A stretch of 35,551 nucleotides of DNA from Bermanella sp034112325 (GTDB lineage Bacteria > Pseudomonadota > Gammaproteobacteria > Pseudomonadales > Oceanobacteraceae), in contig JAWUVO010000019.1 in assembly GCA_034112325.1 (NCBI GenBank), positions 1 through 35,551 on the forward strand, in the 5' to 3' direction. Position 1 is the first letter of the stretch; each line of letters begins with the position of its first letter. Below, in pieces: positions 23,189-31,549 of this stretch. Below the pieces are notes generated by a model. That model saw nothing but the letters and a program-made list of their open reading frames with translations. It was not told the DNA's origin and did no database searches. The translations under genes and the position numbers were made by a program.

Positions 23189-24448
23189 TTAGATGTCTGA
23201 GATAGACTTAAGCGGGTAGTTAGCAGGTAGTGGCAAAGTTGCTACACCTGTATCAATAGCTGTTTGAGCTACAGCTGTTGAAACGATACCTAAAAGACGT
23301 GAGTCCGTTGCTTTAGGAATAATGTAATCTTTACCAAACTCTAAGCTATCAAGACCATATGCGTCTAAAACTTCCTGAGTTACAGGCTCTTTGGCTAAAC
23401 CAGCAAGAGCTTTAGCAGCAGCCAGTTTCATTTCTTCGTTAATGCGCTTAGCACGTACGTCTAAAGCACCACGGAAAATGAATGGGAAGCCAAGCACGTT
23501 GTTTACTTGGTTAGGAAAGTCAGAGCGACCTGTTGCCATAATTGCATCATCACGAACCGATGCAACAATATCAGGCATAATTTCTGGAACAGGGTTAGCA
23601 CAGGCAAATATAATTGGGTTAGCGGCCATAGTTTTAATCTGCTCGCCAGTCACCATATCAGGACCTGATAGACCTAAGAATATATCTGCGCCGTTTATCG
23701 CATCATCAAAAGTGCGCTTGTCGGTATCAATTGCAAACATAGCCTTGTATTGATTTAGGTCTGTACGGCCAGAATGGATTACGCCTTTACGGTCGCACAT
23801 GAAGATATTTTCTGGCTTCATGCCCGCAAGAATAAGCAGCTTAGAACAAGAAATCGCAGCAGCACCGGCACCTAGAACAGCCATTTTAACGTCTTCGATT
23901 TTCTTGCCTTGAATTTCTAATGCATTCAATGCACCAGCAACCGTTACTATGGCTGTGCCATGTTGGTCATCGTGAAATACTGGAATGTCACACTGTTCTA
24001 TAAGAGTACGTTCAATTTCAAAACATTCAGGTGCTTTAATATCTTCTAAATTGATGCCACCAAAAGTAATCGCGATGCGACGTACTGTGTCGATGAATGC
24101 TTGAGGGCTTTCTGACTCTACTTCTATATCAATTGAGTCAATACCTGCAAAGCGTTTAAAAAGAAGAGATTTACCTTCCATTACAGGCTTAGATGCTAAA
24201 GGACCAAGATTACCTAGACCTAAAATAGCGGTACCATCAGTAATAACAGCTACAAGGTTACCCTTAGCTGTATACTTGTAAGCGTTCTCTGGATCAGCTG
24301 CAATAGCTTTTACCGGCTCAGCAACACCAGGGCTATAAGCTAAAGCAAGGTCGTGAGCAGAATCAGCAGGCGTAGAAAGCTCTATGCTTATTTTCCCTGG
24401 CTTAGGAAACTGATGATAATCTAGTGCTTCTTGTTTGAAATCTGACAT
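23189..24448 (-). CDS. maeB: Malic enzyme, short form
   Basis: Decarboxylates malate to pyruvate with reduction of NAD(P)+, linking the TCA cycle to pyruvate and NADPH supply. The 419-residue protein corresponds to the catalytic part only; it lacks the C-terminal phosphotransacetylase-like domain of the 759-residue E. coli MaeB. Visible signatures are SPGVAEPVKAIA, NLVAVITDGTAILGLGNLGP, FHDDQHGTAIVTVAGALNAL and the dinucleotide-binding VLGAGAAAISCSKLL. GGAA lies 8 bases before the ATG. Cofactor preference cannot be decided here. The gene lies near rpmE and priA, as I recall for Pseudomonas (PA5046-PA5050). Confidence 0.92.
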   Translation of the reverse strand: MSDFKQEALDYHQFPKPGKISIELSTPADSAHDLALAYSPGVAEPVKAIAADPENAYKYTAKGNLVAVITDGTAILGLGNLGPLASKPVMEGKSLLFKRFAGIDSIDIEVESESPQAFIDTVRRIAITFGGINLEDIKAPECFEIERTLIEQCDIPVFHDDQHGTAIVTVAGALNALEIQGKKIEDVKMAVLGAGAAAISCSKLLILAGMKPENIFMCDRKGVIHSGRTDLNQYKAMFAIDTDKRTFDDAINGADIFLGLSGPDMVTGEQIKTMAANPIIFACANPVPEIMPDIVASVRDDAIMATGRSDFPNQVNNVLGFPFIFRGALDVRAKRINEEMKLAAAKALAGLAKEPVTQEVLDAYGLDSLEFGKDYIIPKATDSRLLGIVSTAVAQTAIDTGVATLPLPANYPLKSISDI

Positions 24449-24761
24449 TCTGACAATTCCATAATATTAGTAATTTCAGCCTCGGGTCAGCTAGGCTGAG
24501 TCGCGACGGGCAATGGCCGCGTATTATCTATTAAAAGTAAAGGCCATCATACCCCGTATAGTGACAAATTCGCCTTTTTATGACAAAAAATGAGCAACAA
24601 AGCACCATGTCGGTGCAAAAAAAAGATTGCAGCGTATTAACTAATGTCACTCAAATGACACTCATTGATATTACTCATAGTTGCAGGCACAAAAAAGGCG
24701 CTCAATGAGCGCCTTTTTTTGTGAAGCCAAAGCTTCTCGTTCTAGCTGTGCTAAGTAATAA
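24449..24761. other. Intergenic region upstream of malic enzyme
   Basis: This 313-base gap holds the malic enzyme promoter region (about 24449-24570), small inverted repeats GCACC-5-GGTGC (24602-24616) and TGTCA-6-TGACA (24645-24660), and the rpmE terminator (24691-24720). I could not pin down a promoter. No ORF or RNA gene was recognised. Confidence 0.5.
24691..24720 (-). terminator. Intrinsic terminator of rpmE
   Basis: AAAAAAGGCGCTCA is followed after one base by its near-perfect complement TGAGCGCCTTTTTT. The minus strand carries stem plus T-run just downstream of rpmE; the structure is symmetrical and could work both ways. Confidence 0.88.
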
Positions 24762-24971
24762 TTACTTAGTACGACCGCCGAAACGCTTCTTGAAGCGATC
24801 GATACGACCACCGGTATCAGCAGTTTTCTGCTTACCAGTATAGAACGGGTGACACTGAGAACATACGTCTAAGTGCATTGTACCAGTCTTAGTAGACTTA
24901 GTATTTATAACGTTACCACAAGAACAAGTTGCTGTTAGTACGTCGTATGTAGGATGAATTTCTGCTTGCAT
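24762..24971 (-). CDS. rpmE: 50S ribosomal protein bL31, zinc-binding form
   Basis: A 69-residue large-subunit ribosomal protein. I start it at ATG 24971 (MQAEIHPTYD), which has GTGAG just upstream; the longer open frame to 25103 is non-homologous leader sequence. C16, C18, C37 and C40 form the zinc site of the C+ form (TCSCGN ... DVCSQCHPFYTGKQ). The C-terminus RIDRFKKRFGGRTK is typical. Zinc-starved cells usually use a C- paralogue, which is not in this window. It is divergent from priA and has its own promoter and terminator. Confidence 0.97.
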   Translation of the reverse strand: MQAEIHPTYDVLTATCSCGNVINTKSTKTGTMHLDVCSQCHPFYTGKQKTADTGGRIDRFKKRFGGRTK

Positions 24972-25120
24972 AATAATTCTCACTTTCCAAAATTGCCGCC
25001 ACTTATTCTCTTTTGACCTTGCCGGTAGACAACTAACATAATTAGAAATCGTCCAGTAAACCCAAGTGAGCCTCATAAGCACCGCTGGAATGGATATGTA
25101 CACATACCCAAGGGTCGCGC

Positions 25121-25148
25121 ATAATATCAGATTAGTGCACTATATCAA
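25121..25148 (-). promoter_or_regulatory. Promoter of rpmE
   Basis: On minus, TTGATA (25143-25148) and TATTAT (25121-25126) are separated by 16 bases and followed by GCGCGACC. The short spacer and GC-rich discriminator match the rRNA promoters at the left end, implying the same growth-rate/stringent control. The start would be near 25114, giving a leader of about 140 bases before the ATG. Confidence 0.65.
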
Positions 25149-25218
25149 CTGTTAACCACTATGAACGTGTGAAAAACACACAACCTCCGAAACACGGTAA
25201 TTTAATGATCGCAACTTT

Positions 25219-27480
25219 ATGACCTCGGCACCCTTTTATTTAAACATTGCGTTACCCGTGCCGCTGAATAAGACATTCGACTACTTACCTGAAGCTGGGC
25301 AAGACATGAGTCGTTATCAGTCTGGCTTAAGGGTTAGCGTGTCGTTTGCGAACCGAGTATTAACTGGAGTGATTGTCGATATTCACCAAACACCTAGCTA
25401 CGACCCCGCTAAACTCAAACCCATTAGTAAACTACTAGACAGCAAACCATTGATTTCTAGCGAGTTAAATAAAATTGGGCATTGGCTACATAAATATTAT
25501 CACCAGCCTTTGGGCGAATGCATGCAGCTACTGTGGCCTGTACTGCTCAGAAAAGGCGGCGAAGCCAGCAGCACAACACAATCTTTTTACAGCCTTAATA
25601 AACCACTACCTGAAATCAGCACCATCAAACGCGCCCCAAGGCAGGTATCCTTGCTTGAATATATACAGGGAAACCATTGCAGCGCCGAACAAAATGAGTG
25701 GGGGTTATGGCAAAAAGATTTGGTCGAAGCAGGATACACTCCTGCTGTTATTAAAGGCCTAGCCGAAAAAGGGTTTATTCAGCATCAAGACAAAGCCAGC
25801 TTTCAGCCATTAAACGGCACCGCTGAGCAAGACCCGCTGCAGCTCAACGAAGAACAAGCCGAAGCCGTTAGTGCCATTAATAATAGCCAAGGATTTGCCC
25901 CATTTTTATTAGAGGGTGTGACAGGGTCGGGGAAAACAGAAGTCTATCTGCAAGCCATTGCGCCTTTTATTGAAAAACACAAACAGGTTATTATTCTCGT
26001 CCCAGAAATTGGCTTGACCCCACAAACGGTTCAACGATTTGCCAAGCGCTTTGACGCTGATATTTTATTGCTCCATAGCCAATTAAACGACCGCGAACGT
26101 TTAGATGCTTGGCTACTTGCATCAAATCATCAAACTAATAGTCGTGCACAAATAATCATTGGTACACGCAGCGCTATTTTTACTCCAGCGCCAAATCTAG
26201 CGGCTATTATTATTGATGAAGAGCACGACCAAAGTTTCAAACAACAAGATGGCATTCGTTATCATGGACGTGACGTAGCGGTAATGCGAGCCAGCGCATT
26301 AGGCTTACCAATAATATTAGGCAGTGCCACTCCCAGTCTAGACACGCTGCATAATGCACTAACACAAAAATACGCCCATTTGCACTTAACTGAACGTGCA
26401 GGCGAGGCTAAACCACCAAAACTTCAAATATTAAATATCAATAAACAGCCCGTACATCATGGCTTAGCAGACGAGCTATTACCGCAAATAAAAACCACTA
26501 TTGACAACGGTCATCAGGTTTTAGTGTTTGTAAACCGTCGCGGATTTGCACCCACTCTTTATTGTCCCGACTGCGGCTGGATTAGCGAATGCAAACGCTG
26601 CGATGCAAAAATGACGCTACACCAAAAACCTTCACACTTGCATTGCCATCATTGCGACAACAAACAATCGCTTCCAAAAAGCTGCCCCACTTGTTTAAGT
26701 AATCAGATACAAGCCATGGGAGCTGGCACCGAACGCTTAGAAAGCCATTTACAATATCAATTTAATAAGGGGGAATTTCAAAGCACTGCAGTGATTCGTA
26801 TTGACCGTGACAGCACGCAAAACAAAAACTCTATGCAAGAACTTTTAAAGCCAGTTCATGCAGGTGAACCTTGCATTTTAGTGGGCACCCAAATGTTAGC
26901 CAAGGGACATCATTTCCCAAAAGTCGCATTAGTAATAATGGTAAATGTAGACAGTGGTTTTTTTAGTGCCGATTTTCGCGCTATGGAAAAAACAGCCCAA
27001 CTTATATTGCAAGTAGCAGGACGTGCTGGGCGTGAGAGTATAAAAGGTAAAGCCGTTATACAGACAGAGTTTGCCGACCATCCTTTATTGCATTTATTAA
27101 GTGAAGAAAATTACCACTCATTAGGTCTTGCTCTGTTACAAGAGCGCCAATCACAAGATTTACCGCCCTATGGCTTTCAAGCACTCATTAGGGCCGACAG
27201 TCATCAGCCGCGAGAAGCTGAACAGTTTTTACATCGGGTACGGGAGTTATTAAATTGGCAGAAGGAAAATTTAAACCTTCCCCACATAAAACCCCTAGGC
27301 CCACTACCTTCACCCATGGAATTAAGAGCGGGGCGCTTCAGAAGTCAACTTTGGATAAGCTGCGTAAACAGAAAAATGCTACATCATTTTATCGATCATA
27401 TTTTGAATGGAATTTATGACATAAAGGGGTTTCATAAAGTCCGCTGGAGCCTAGACATAGATCCCACAGATAATATGTAG
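25219..27480 (+). CDS. priA: Primosomal replication restart helicase PriA
   Basis: A 3'-to-5' DNA helicase that reloads the replisome at stalled forks, 753 residues versus about 730 in E. coli. The N-terminal DNA-binding domain starts YLNIALPVPLNKTFDYLP. Walker A GVTGSGKTEVYL is at about 233-244, the DEEH box (IIIDEEHDQSFKQQDG) at about 330, and PriA-typical RYHGRDVA follows. A cysteine-rich zinc-binding insert, CPDC...CKRC...CHHC...CPTC, covers about 449-495. The C-terminal helicase motifs include GTQMLAKGHHFP and QVAGRAGR. The ATG has no strong ribosome site. Its TAG stop is formed by the head of a REP-like element. Confidence 0.97.
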   Translation: MTSAPFYLNIALPVPLNKTFDYLPEAGQDMSRYQSGLRVSVSFANRVLTGVIVDIHQTPSYDPAKLKPISKLLDSKPLISSELNKIGHWLHKYYHQPLGECMQLLWPVLLRKGGEASSTTQSFYSLNKPLPEISTIKRAPRQVSLLEYIQGNHCSAEQNEWGLWQKDLVEAGYTPAVIKGLAEKGFIQHQDKASFQPLNGTAEQDPLQLNEEQAEAVSAINNSQGFAPFLLEGVTGSGKTEVYLQAIAPFIEKHKQVIILVPEIGLTPQTVQRFAKRFDADILLLHSQLNDRERLDAWLLASNHQTNSRAQIIIGTRSAIFTPAPNLAAIIIDEEHDQSFKQQDGIRYHGRDVAVMRASALGLPIILGSATPSLDTLHNALTQKYAHLHLTERAGEAKPPKLQILNINKQPVHHGLADELLPQIKTTIDNGHQVLVFVNRRGFAPTLYCPDCGWISECKRCDAKMTLHQKPSHLHCHHCDNKQSLPKSCPTCLSNQIQAMGAGTERLESHLQYQFNKGEFQSTAVIRIDRDSTQNKNSMQELLKPVHAGEPCILVGTQMLAKGHHFPKVALVIMVNVDSGFFSADFRAMEKTAQLILQVAGRAGRESIKGKAVIQTEFADHPLLHLLSEENYHSLGLALLQERQSQDLPPYGFQALIRADSHQPREAEQFLHRVRELLNWQKENLNLPHIKPLGPLPSPMELRAGRFRSQLWISCVNRKMLHHFIDHILNGIYDIKGFHKVRWSLDIDPTDNM

Positions 27481-27500
27481 GAGTCCCACACCATGGGCGC
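27476..27500 (+). repeat. REP-like hairpin element B
   Basis: TGTAGGAG followed by an imperfect CCCA-5-TGGG stem and GCGC. The TAG in the head is the priA stop codon. Same family and same relative orientation as the other five copies. Confidence 0.65.
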
Positions 27501-27623
27501 AACTAACCTGAGTTTTGCAGAATCTGCGATCCTCAGCCATACTCGTTAATTAAGACAGATTTTAATGCCTTGGAATAATAGTAGATAAACCTACACACCC
27601 TATAGATCATTTAAAGAGTGATA

Positions 27624-29768
27624 ATGAAGAGCGACAATGAAGAACGCTTAGAGCTTGTCATGAAAGCTGCCAATGTAGGTATTTGGGATTGGCAAGTTCA
27701 GACCGGTGACCTGAGGTTTAATCAGCGCTGGGCTGAAATTATTGGCTATACAGTTGCCGAGCTTACGCCTATTCAGTTTGATACCTGGTCTGATAATCTT
27801 CACCCCGATGACTTGATAAAAGCCAACAAGCAACTTGAGCTACACTGGCGTGGTGAGATTGACCTATATGAAATTGAAGCCCGAATGCGACATAAAAGAG
27901 GGCATTATGTCTGGGTTTTGGCATCAGGTAAGGTGGTCGAATGGCAAGAGAATGGTCAACCAAAACGCATGATTGGTACCCACCTAGATATAACTGACCG
28001 AAAAGAACAAGAAAGTGAACGTATTATTGCCAGCCAGTTGTTAAATGAGTCCCAAAAAGTAGCAAAAGTGGGCGGCTGGGAACTTAATCTAGTAACAGGT
28101 CTATTGCATTGGACCGCTGAAACCTATCGCATCCACGAAGCTAATCCAGAGGAATTTGATCCCTCTGTGGATGCCGGCGTTGACTACTTTTTACCTGACT
28201 CTCGCGACAAAATCTCTAAGGCCTTAGAACAGGCCATTAATAATGGAATTGGCTACGACCTAGAGCTTGAAACCCTTACCACCAAAGGACGCAAGATTGA
28301 TGTGCGCACCACCTGCAATGTGACCCAAAAAAATGGGGCTACAGTGCGTCTAACCGGTATATTTCAAGATATAACGGATCAAAAAGCCGTACAACGCAAA
28401 CTCGAATTAAGTAATCACAGCCTTGAAAAAGCCAATACAGCACTGCAGTTATCAGCACATTATGATGCTCTAACTGAACTGCCCAACCGTATTTTACTAT
28501 CCGATCGTATGCAGCAAGCCATGAATAGAAGCCTGCGAAGTAATCAATCCGTGGCCATTGCCTTTATTGATTTAGATGGCTTTAAAACCATTAATGATAA
28601 CTTTGACCACAGTATAGGCGATAAATTCTTACGTCAAATTGCCAACCATCTTGAGCGTTCACTCAGAGAAGGAGACACTCTAGCTCGTATTGGCGGCGAT
28701 GAATTTGTTGCGGTATTGGGTGAGCTAAATGAGGACAATGACAGCCACATTATATTAAATCGTATGCTTGAGGCGGCCGCCACAGAACTCATTATTGATG
28801 GTAAGCTCCTTAAAGTTTCTGCAAGTATTGGCGTCACATTTTACCCGCAAAATAATAGTAGCCCAGATCAGCTTTTGAGACATGCCGACCACGCCATGTA
28901 TAAAGCTAAGCAACTGGGCAAAGGTTGCTGGCATATCTTTGATGTTGAAAGAGATGTAGCCGTTAAGCACAAACACGAAGAGCTTGAGAGGCTTCGACTT
29001 GCACTGCACAGTGAAGAGTTCACGCTCTTCTACCAACCAAAAGTTGATTTACGCAACAATAAAGTGATCGCATTAGAAGCACTTATTCGCTGGCATCACC
29101 CAGAGCAAGGCACTCTTCCTCCTGGGGCTTTTCTGCCAGTATTAGATCAGGATATTTTAGGTATTGAACTTGGAGAATGGGTAATCAAGGCAGCCCTTAA
29201 ACAGTTACATAGCTGGCACTCTTCACAGATGGAAATGCCCATCAGTGTCAACATTAGTCCCCTGCAATTACAGCATCCCGATTTTGTATCCCGACTAGAA
29301 CAGATGTTAAAAGAGTTTCCATTATTCATTCCAAACAGTCTTGAATTTGAAATATTAGAGAGCAGTGCGCTTAAAGATATTGATAGAGTATCAGGGGTCA
29401 TTAAAGCGTGTAATCGCTTAGGCGTAACGTTCTCAATAGATGATTTTGGTACAGGCTACTCTTCCCTAACCTATTTAAAACGACTGCCCACTGAATACTT
29501 AAAAATCGATCAGTCATTTATCAGAGATATGCTGATAGATGCTGATGACTTGACCATAATACAAGGCATCATTGAACTAGCAAAAGCATTTGATCTGAAG
29601 GTTATTTCGGAAGGAGTTGAAACACCTGCCCACGGCGTAAAACTACTTACCATGGGGTGCTTTTTAGCTCAGGGCTACGGCATAGCGAAACCCATGCCTG
29701 CCAGTAAATTTCCACAATGGCTAAAGCAATGGAACGCCAACCCTAAACTGATCGACGGCACCCTGTAG
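27624..29768 (+). CDS. PAS-PAS-GGDEF-EAL cyclic-di-GMP signalling protein
   Basis: A 714-residue cytosolic sensor with no transmembrane segment. PAS1 (about 8-125) and PAS2 (about 130-255) carry the usual PAC tails (IGTHLDITDRKEQ, LTGIFQDITDQKA). The GGDEF domain has an intact GGDEF at 357-361 and an RxxD inhibitory site at 348-351, so diguanylate cyclase activity with product inhibition is expected. The EAL domain has EAL at 485-487 plus NIS, EILE, DDFGTG, KID, EGVET and Q-GY-KP motifs, so phosphodiesterase activity looks possible too. I start at ATG 27624 with AAAGAG upstream; GTG 27618 is two codons earlier. It sits between priA and the ars operon, and its TAG stop is formed by REP-like element C. 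Confidence 0.93.
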   Translation: MKSDNEERLELVMKAANVGIWDWQVQTGDLRFNQRWAEIIGYTVAELTPIQFDTWSDNLHPDDLIKANKQLELHWRGEIDLYEIEARMRHKRGHYVWVLASGKVVEWQENGQPKRMIGTHLDITDRKEQESERIIASQLLNESQKVAKVGGWELNLVTGLLHWTAETYRIHEANPEEFDPSVDAGVDYFLPDSRDKISKALEQAINNGIGYDLELETLTTKGRKIDVRTTCNVTQKNGATVRLTGIFQDITDQKAVQRKLELSNHSLEKANTALQLSAHYDALTELPNRILLSDRMQQAMNRSLRSNQSVAIAFIDLDGFKTINDNFDHSIGDKFLRQIANHLERSLREGDTLARIGGDEFVAVLGELNEDNDSHIILNRMLEAAATELIIDGKLLKVSASIGVTFYPQNNSSPDQLLRHADHAMYKAKQLGKGCWHIFDVERDVAVKHKHEELERLRLALHSEEFTLFYQPKVDLRNNKVIALEALIRWHHPEQGTLPPGAFLPVLDQDILGIELGEWVIKAALKQLHSWHSSQMEMPISVNISPLQLQHPDFVSRLEQMLKEFPLFIPNSLEFEILESSALKDIDRVSGVIKACNRLGVTFSIDDFGTGYSSLTYLKRLPTEYLKIDQSFIRDMLIDADDLTIIQGIIELAKAFDLKVISEGVETPAHGVKLLTMGCFLAQGYGIAKPMPASKFPQWLKQWNANPKLIDGTL

Positions 29769-29790
29769 GAGCCCACCCCGTGGGCGATTT
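29764..29790 (+). repeat. REP-like hairpin element C
   Basis: TGTAGGAG, perfect stem GCCCAC (29771-29776), loop CCC, stem GTGGGC (29780-29785) and GATTT. TAG at 29766-29768 is the stop codon of the GGDEF-EAL gene. Its right half is the first unit of the tandem array that follows. Confidence 0.75.
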
Positions 29791-29906
29791 AAAACCAGTG
29801 GGCGATTTAAAACCCGTGGACGATTTAAAACCAGTGGACGATTTGAAACCAGTAGACGATTTAAAACCCCTGAGCGATTTAAAACCCGTGGACGATTTTA
29901 AAACCA
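29780..29906. repeat. Tandem array, seven 18-bp units
   Basis: Units begin at 29780, 29798, 29816, 29834, 29852, 29870 and 29888; the last is 19 bases. The consensus is GTGGACGATTTAAAACCA with scattered substitutions. The first unit starts inside REP-like element C and the last overlaps the 3' end and stop codon of the acr3 gene on the minus strand. There are no unique spacers, so this is not a CRISPR. Confidence 0.9.
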
Positions 29907-30911
29907 GTGCCGAGTTCGATTAGCAAACCAAACAAGACTCAACATCACAGGTACCTCTACCAACACGCCAACCACTGTGGCTAATGCCGCGCCTGAATGC
30001 AGTCCAAATAAACTTATGGCCACCGCCACCGCAAGCTCAAAGAAGTTACTGGTACCTATCAAGCTCGCTGGGGCGGCTATGTTATGTGATAGCTTTAAGT
30101 ATTTAGCTAACCCATAGGCAATAAAAAATATTCCATAGGTTTGAATAATTAATGGAATCGCGATCATCACAATGGCTTCAGGCTTATCTAAAATAGTTTG
30201 CGCCTGAAAACCAAATAGCAATACCACCGTTGAGATCAAGCCAACAATTGACCAAGGCTTTACCGTTGCTAGAAACGTATTTAGCTTTGAATGGTCGCCA
30301 GCATTATCTAGTTTTTTACGCGTCAGCACACCCGCCAGCAGCGGTAAAAACACATATAATACAACTGATAAAATCAAAGTTTCCCATGGCACAATTATAT
30401 CGGTCATGCCTAATAAAAATGCAGTAAGTGGAGCAAATGCAAATATCATAATCACATCATTAACACTTACTTGAACCAAGGTATAATTGGCATCGCCCTT
30501 AGTTAATTGTGACCAAACAAATACCATTGCAGTACACGGCGCCACACCCAATAAGATCATACCAGCGATGTATTCATTAGCGGTTTCAGCGTCTACCATA
30601 TCTGCAAAAAATACTTTAAAGAATAACCAACCTAAAGCGGCCATAGTAAATGGTTTTATTAACCAGTTAATTAATAATGTTAGAAATAAGCCTTTAGGTT
30701 TTTTACCCACATCTTTAATCGAGCTAAAATCCACTTGCACCATCATCGGGTAAACCATTAACCAAATCAGAACTGCAATTAAAATATTAACGTGCGCATA
30801 TTCCCACGACGCAATGACTTCAAATACGCCGGGCATGATGCTGCCTAAGACCACGCCAGCCAAAATTCCAAGGCCAACCCATACTGTTAAATAACGTTCA
30901 AAAATGCCCAT
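29898..30911 (-). CDS. acr3: Arsenite efflux transporter, ACR3 family
   Basis: An inner-membrane arsenite exporter, 337 residues with about ten transmembrane helices. The diagnostic Cys-containing motif GVAPCTAMVFVWSQL puts the essential cysteine at C126, and the conserved glutamate is E319 in VLVEVPVML. VQVDFSSIKDV and VNDVIMIFAFAP are also typical. GAAG lies just before the ATG. It is the last gene of arsR-arsC-acr3, separated from arsC by two REP-like elements. The C-terminus (RHWF) and its TAA stop lie inside the last unit of the 18-bp tandem repeat, so repeat expansion could change the protein's end. Confidence 0.93.
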   Translation of the reverse strand: MGIFERYLTVWVGLGILAGVVLGSIMPGVFEVIASWEYAHVNILIAVLIWLMVYPMMVQVDFSSIKDVGKKPKGLFLTLLINWLIKPFTMAALGWLFFKVFFADMVDAETANEYIAGMILLGVAPCTAMVFVWSQLTKGDANYTLVQVSVNDVIMIFAFAPLTAFLLGMTDIIVPWETLILSVVLYVFLPLLAGVLTRKKLDNAGDHSKLNTFLATVKPWSIVGLISTVVLLFGFQAQTILDKPEAIVMIAIPLIIQTYGIFFIAYGLAKYLKLSHNIAAPASLIGTSNFFELAVAVAISLFGLHSGAALATVVGVLVEVPVMLSLVWFANRTRHWF

Positions 30912-30940
30912 ACTTCACTTCTCTATATTTTTGTGGTTTG

Positions 30941-30967
30941 TTTCGCTCACGGGGTGAGCTCCTACCT
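30941..30967 (-). repeat. REP-like hairpin element D1
   Basis: On minus: AGGTAGGAG, stem CTCAC, CCC, GTGAG, CGAAA. A near-identical copy (D2) lies five bases upstream of it in the minus-strand sense. Both follow arsC. Confidence 0.75.
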
Positions 30968-30972
30968 AAGAG

Positions 30973-30999
30973 TTTCGCTCACGGAGTGAGCTCCTACCT
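30973..30999 (-). repeat. REP-like hairpin element D2
   Basis: On minus: AGGTAGGAG, stem CTCAC, TCC, GTGAG, CGAAA. It differs from D1 by a single loop base over 27 positions, which points to a recent tandem duplication. It lies about 10 bases past the arsC stop. Confidence 0.75.
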
Positions 31000-31008
31000 A
31001 GGAGTGCG

Positions 31009-31482
31009 CTAGCCTTGCGCGCCTAATTTTAATAGCTCTGCTTTTAGGGCATCGCCTTTTAGATTATCTAGATCTAAACTTGTTATGGCTTTCATGCGGG
31101 CTTCGATCTCGGCCATGCATGTTAAGAATTCAGCTTTTACAGCAGCTTCATCCCCTTCTACTTTTGAGGGATCTTTTAATCCCCAGTGTAACTTAATGGC
31201 TTTACCAAACCATACTGGGCAAGCTTCTGCTGCTGCGCTATCGCACACAGTCACAACCACATCTGCATTAAACGTTTCTAATTCGTCCCAGCTTTGACTG
31301 ATTAAACCTTGGGTTGAGATACCCGCTTCAGCCAAGTATTTAAGCGATAACGGATGAACCTCTCCTACTGGCTGACTGCCGGCACTGGCAGCTTGCAGGC
31401 GGGAATCGTTTTGATGATTGGCAATGGCTTCCGATAAAATAGATCGACAGCGGTTGTGGGTGCAGATGAATAGTATTTTCAT
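31009..31482 (-). CDS. arsC: Arsenate reductase, thioredoxin-coupled (low-molecular-weight phosphatase) type
   Basis: Reduces arsenate to arsenite for export. The 157-residue protein starts with the phosphatase P-loop ICTHNRCRS, in which C7-x5-R13 is the active site. The two further redox cysteines are C80 and C88 (VCDSAAAEACPVW), and the D-P pair occurs in GLKDPSKVEG. This three-cysteine pattern indicates the thioredoxin-linked class as in Staphylococcus pI258, not the glutaredoxin-linked E. coli type. AGAG precedes the ATG. It is the middle gene of arsR-arsC-acr3, with REP-like elements on both sides. Confidence 0.93.
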   Translation of the reverse strand: MKILFICTHNRCRSILSEAIANHQNDSRLQAASAGSQPVGEVHPLSLKYLAEAGISTQGLISQSWDELETFNADVVVTVCDSAAAEACPVWFGKAIKLHWGLKDPSKVEGDEAAVKAEFLTCMAEIEARMKAITSLDLDNLKGDALKAELLKLGAQG

Positions 31483-31504
31483 AGATTTATTCTCTTTGTT
31501 TGCT

Positions 31505-31530
31505 TTGTTCGCCTGCGAGCAGGCTCCAAC
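31505..31530 (-). repeat. REP-like hairpin element E
   Basis: On minus: GTTGGAG, stem CCTGC, TC, GCAGG, CGAACAA. The perfect inverted repeat GCCTGC-GA-GCAGGC is at 31511-31524. It is the most diverged copy, resembles Pseudomonas REP sequences, and lies between arsR and arsC. Confidence 0.65.
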
Positions 31531-31549
31531 CGGGTTCGACTGGGCTCAG

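Noticed and set aside
24972..25103. N-terminal extension of bL31
   Set aside because: The extra 44 residues do not resemble bL31, a ribosome site precedes the internal ATG at 24971, and the predicted transcript start leaves this as leader RNA.
28755..29036. 93-residue minus-strand ORF inside the GGDEF-EAL gene
   Set aside because: Antisense to conserved GGDEF and EAL domain sequence; no support of its own.
29780..29906. CRISPR array
   Set aside because: Units of 18 bases are directly adjacent with no unique spacers, and there are no cas genes. It is a minisatellite.
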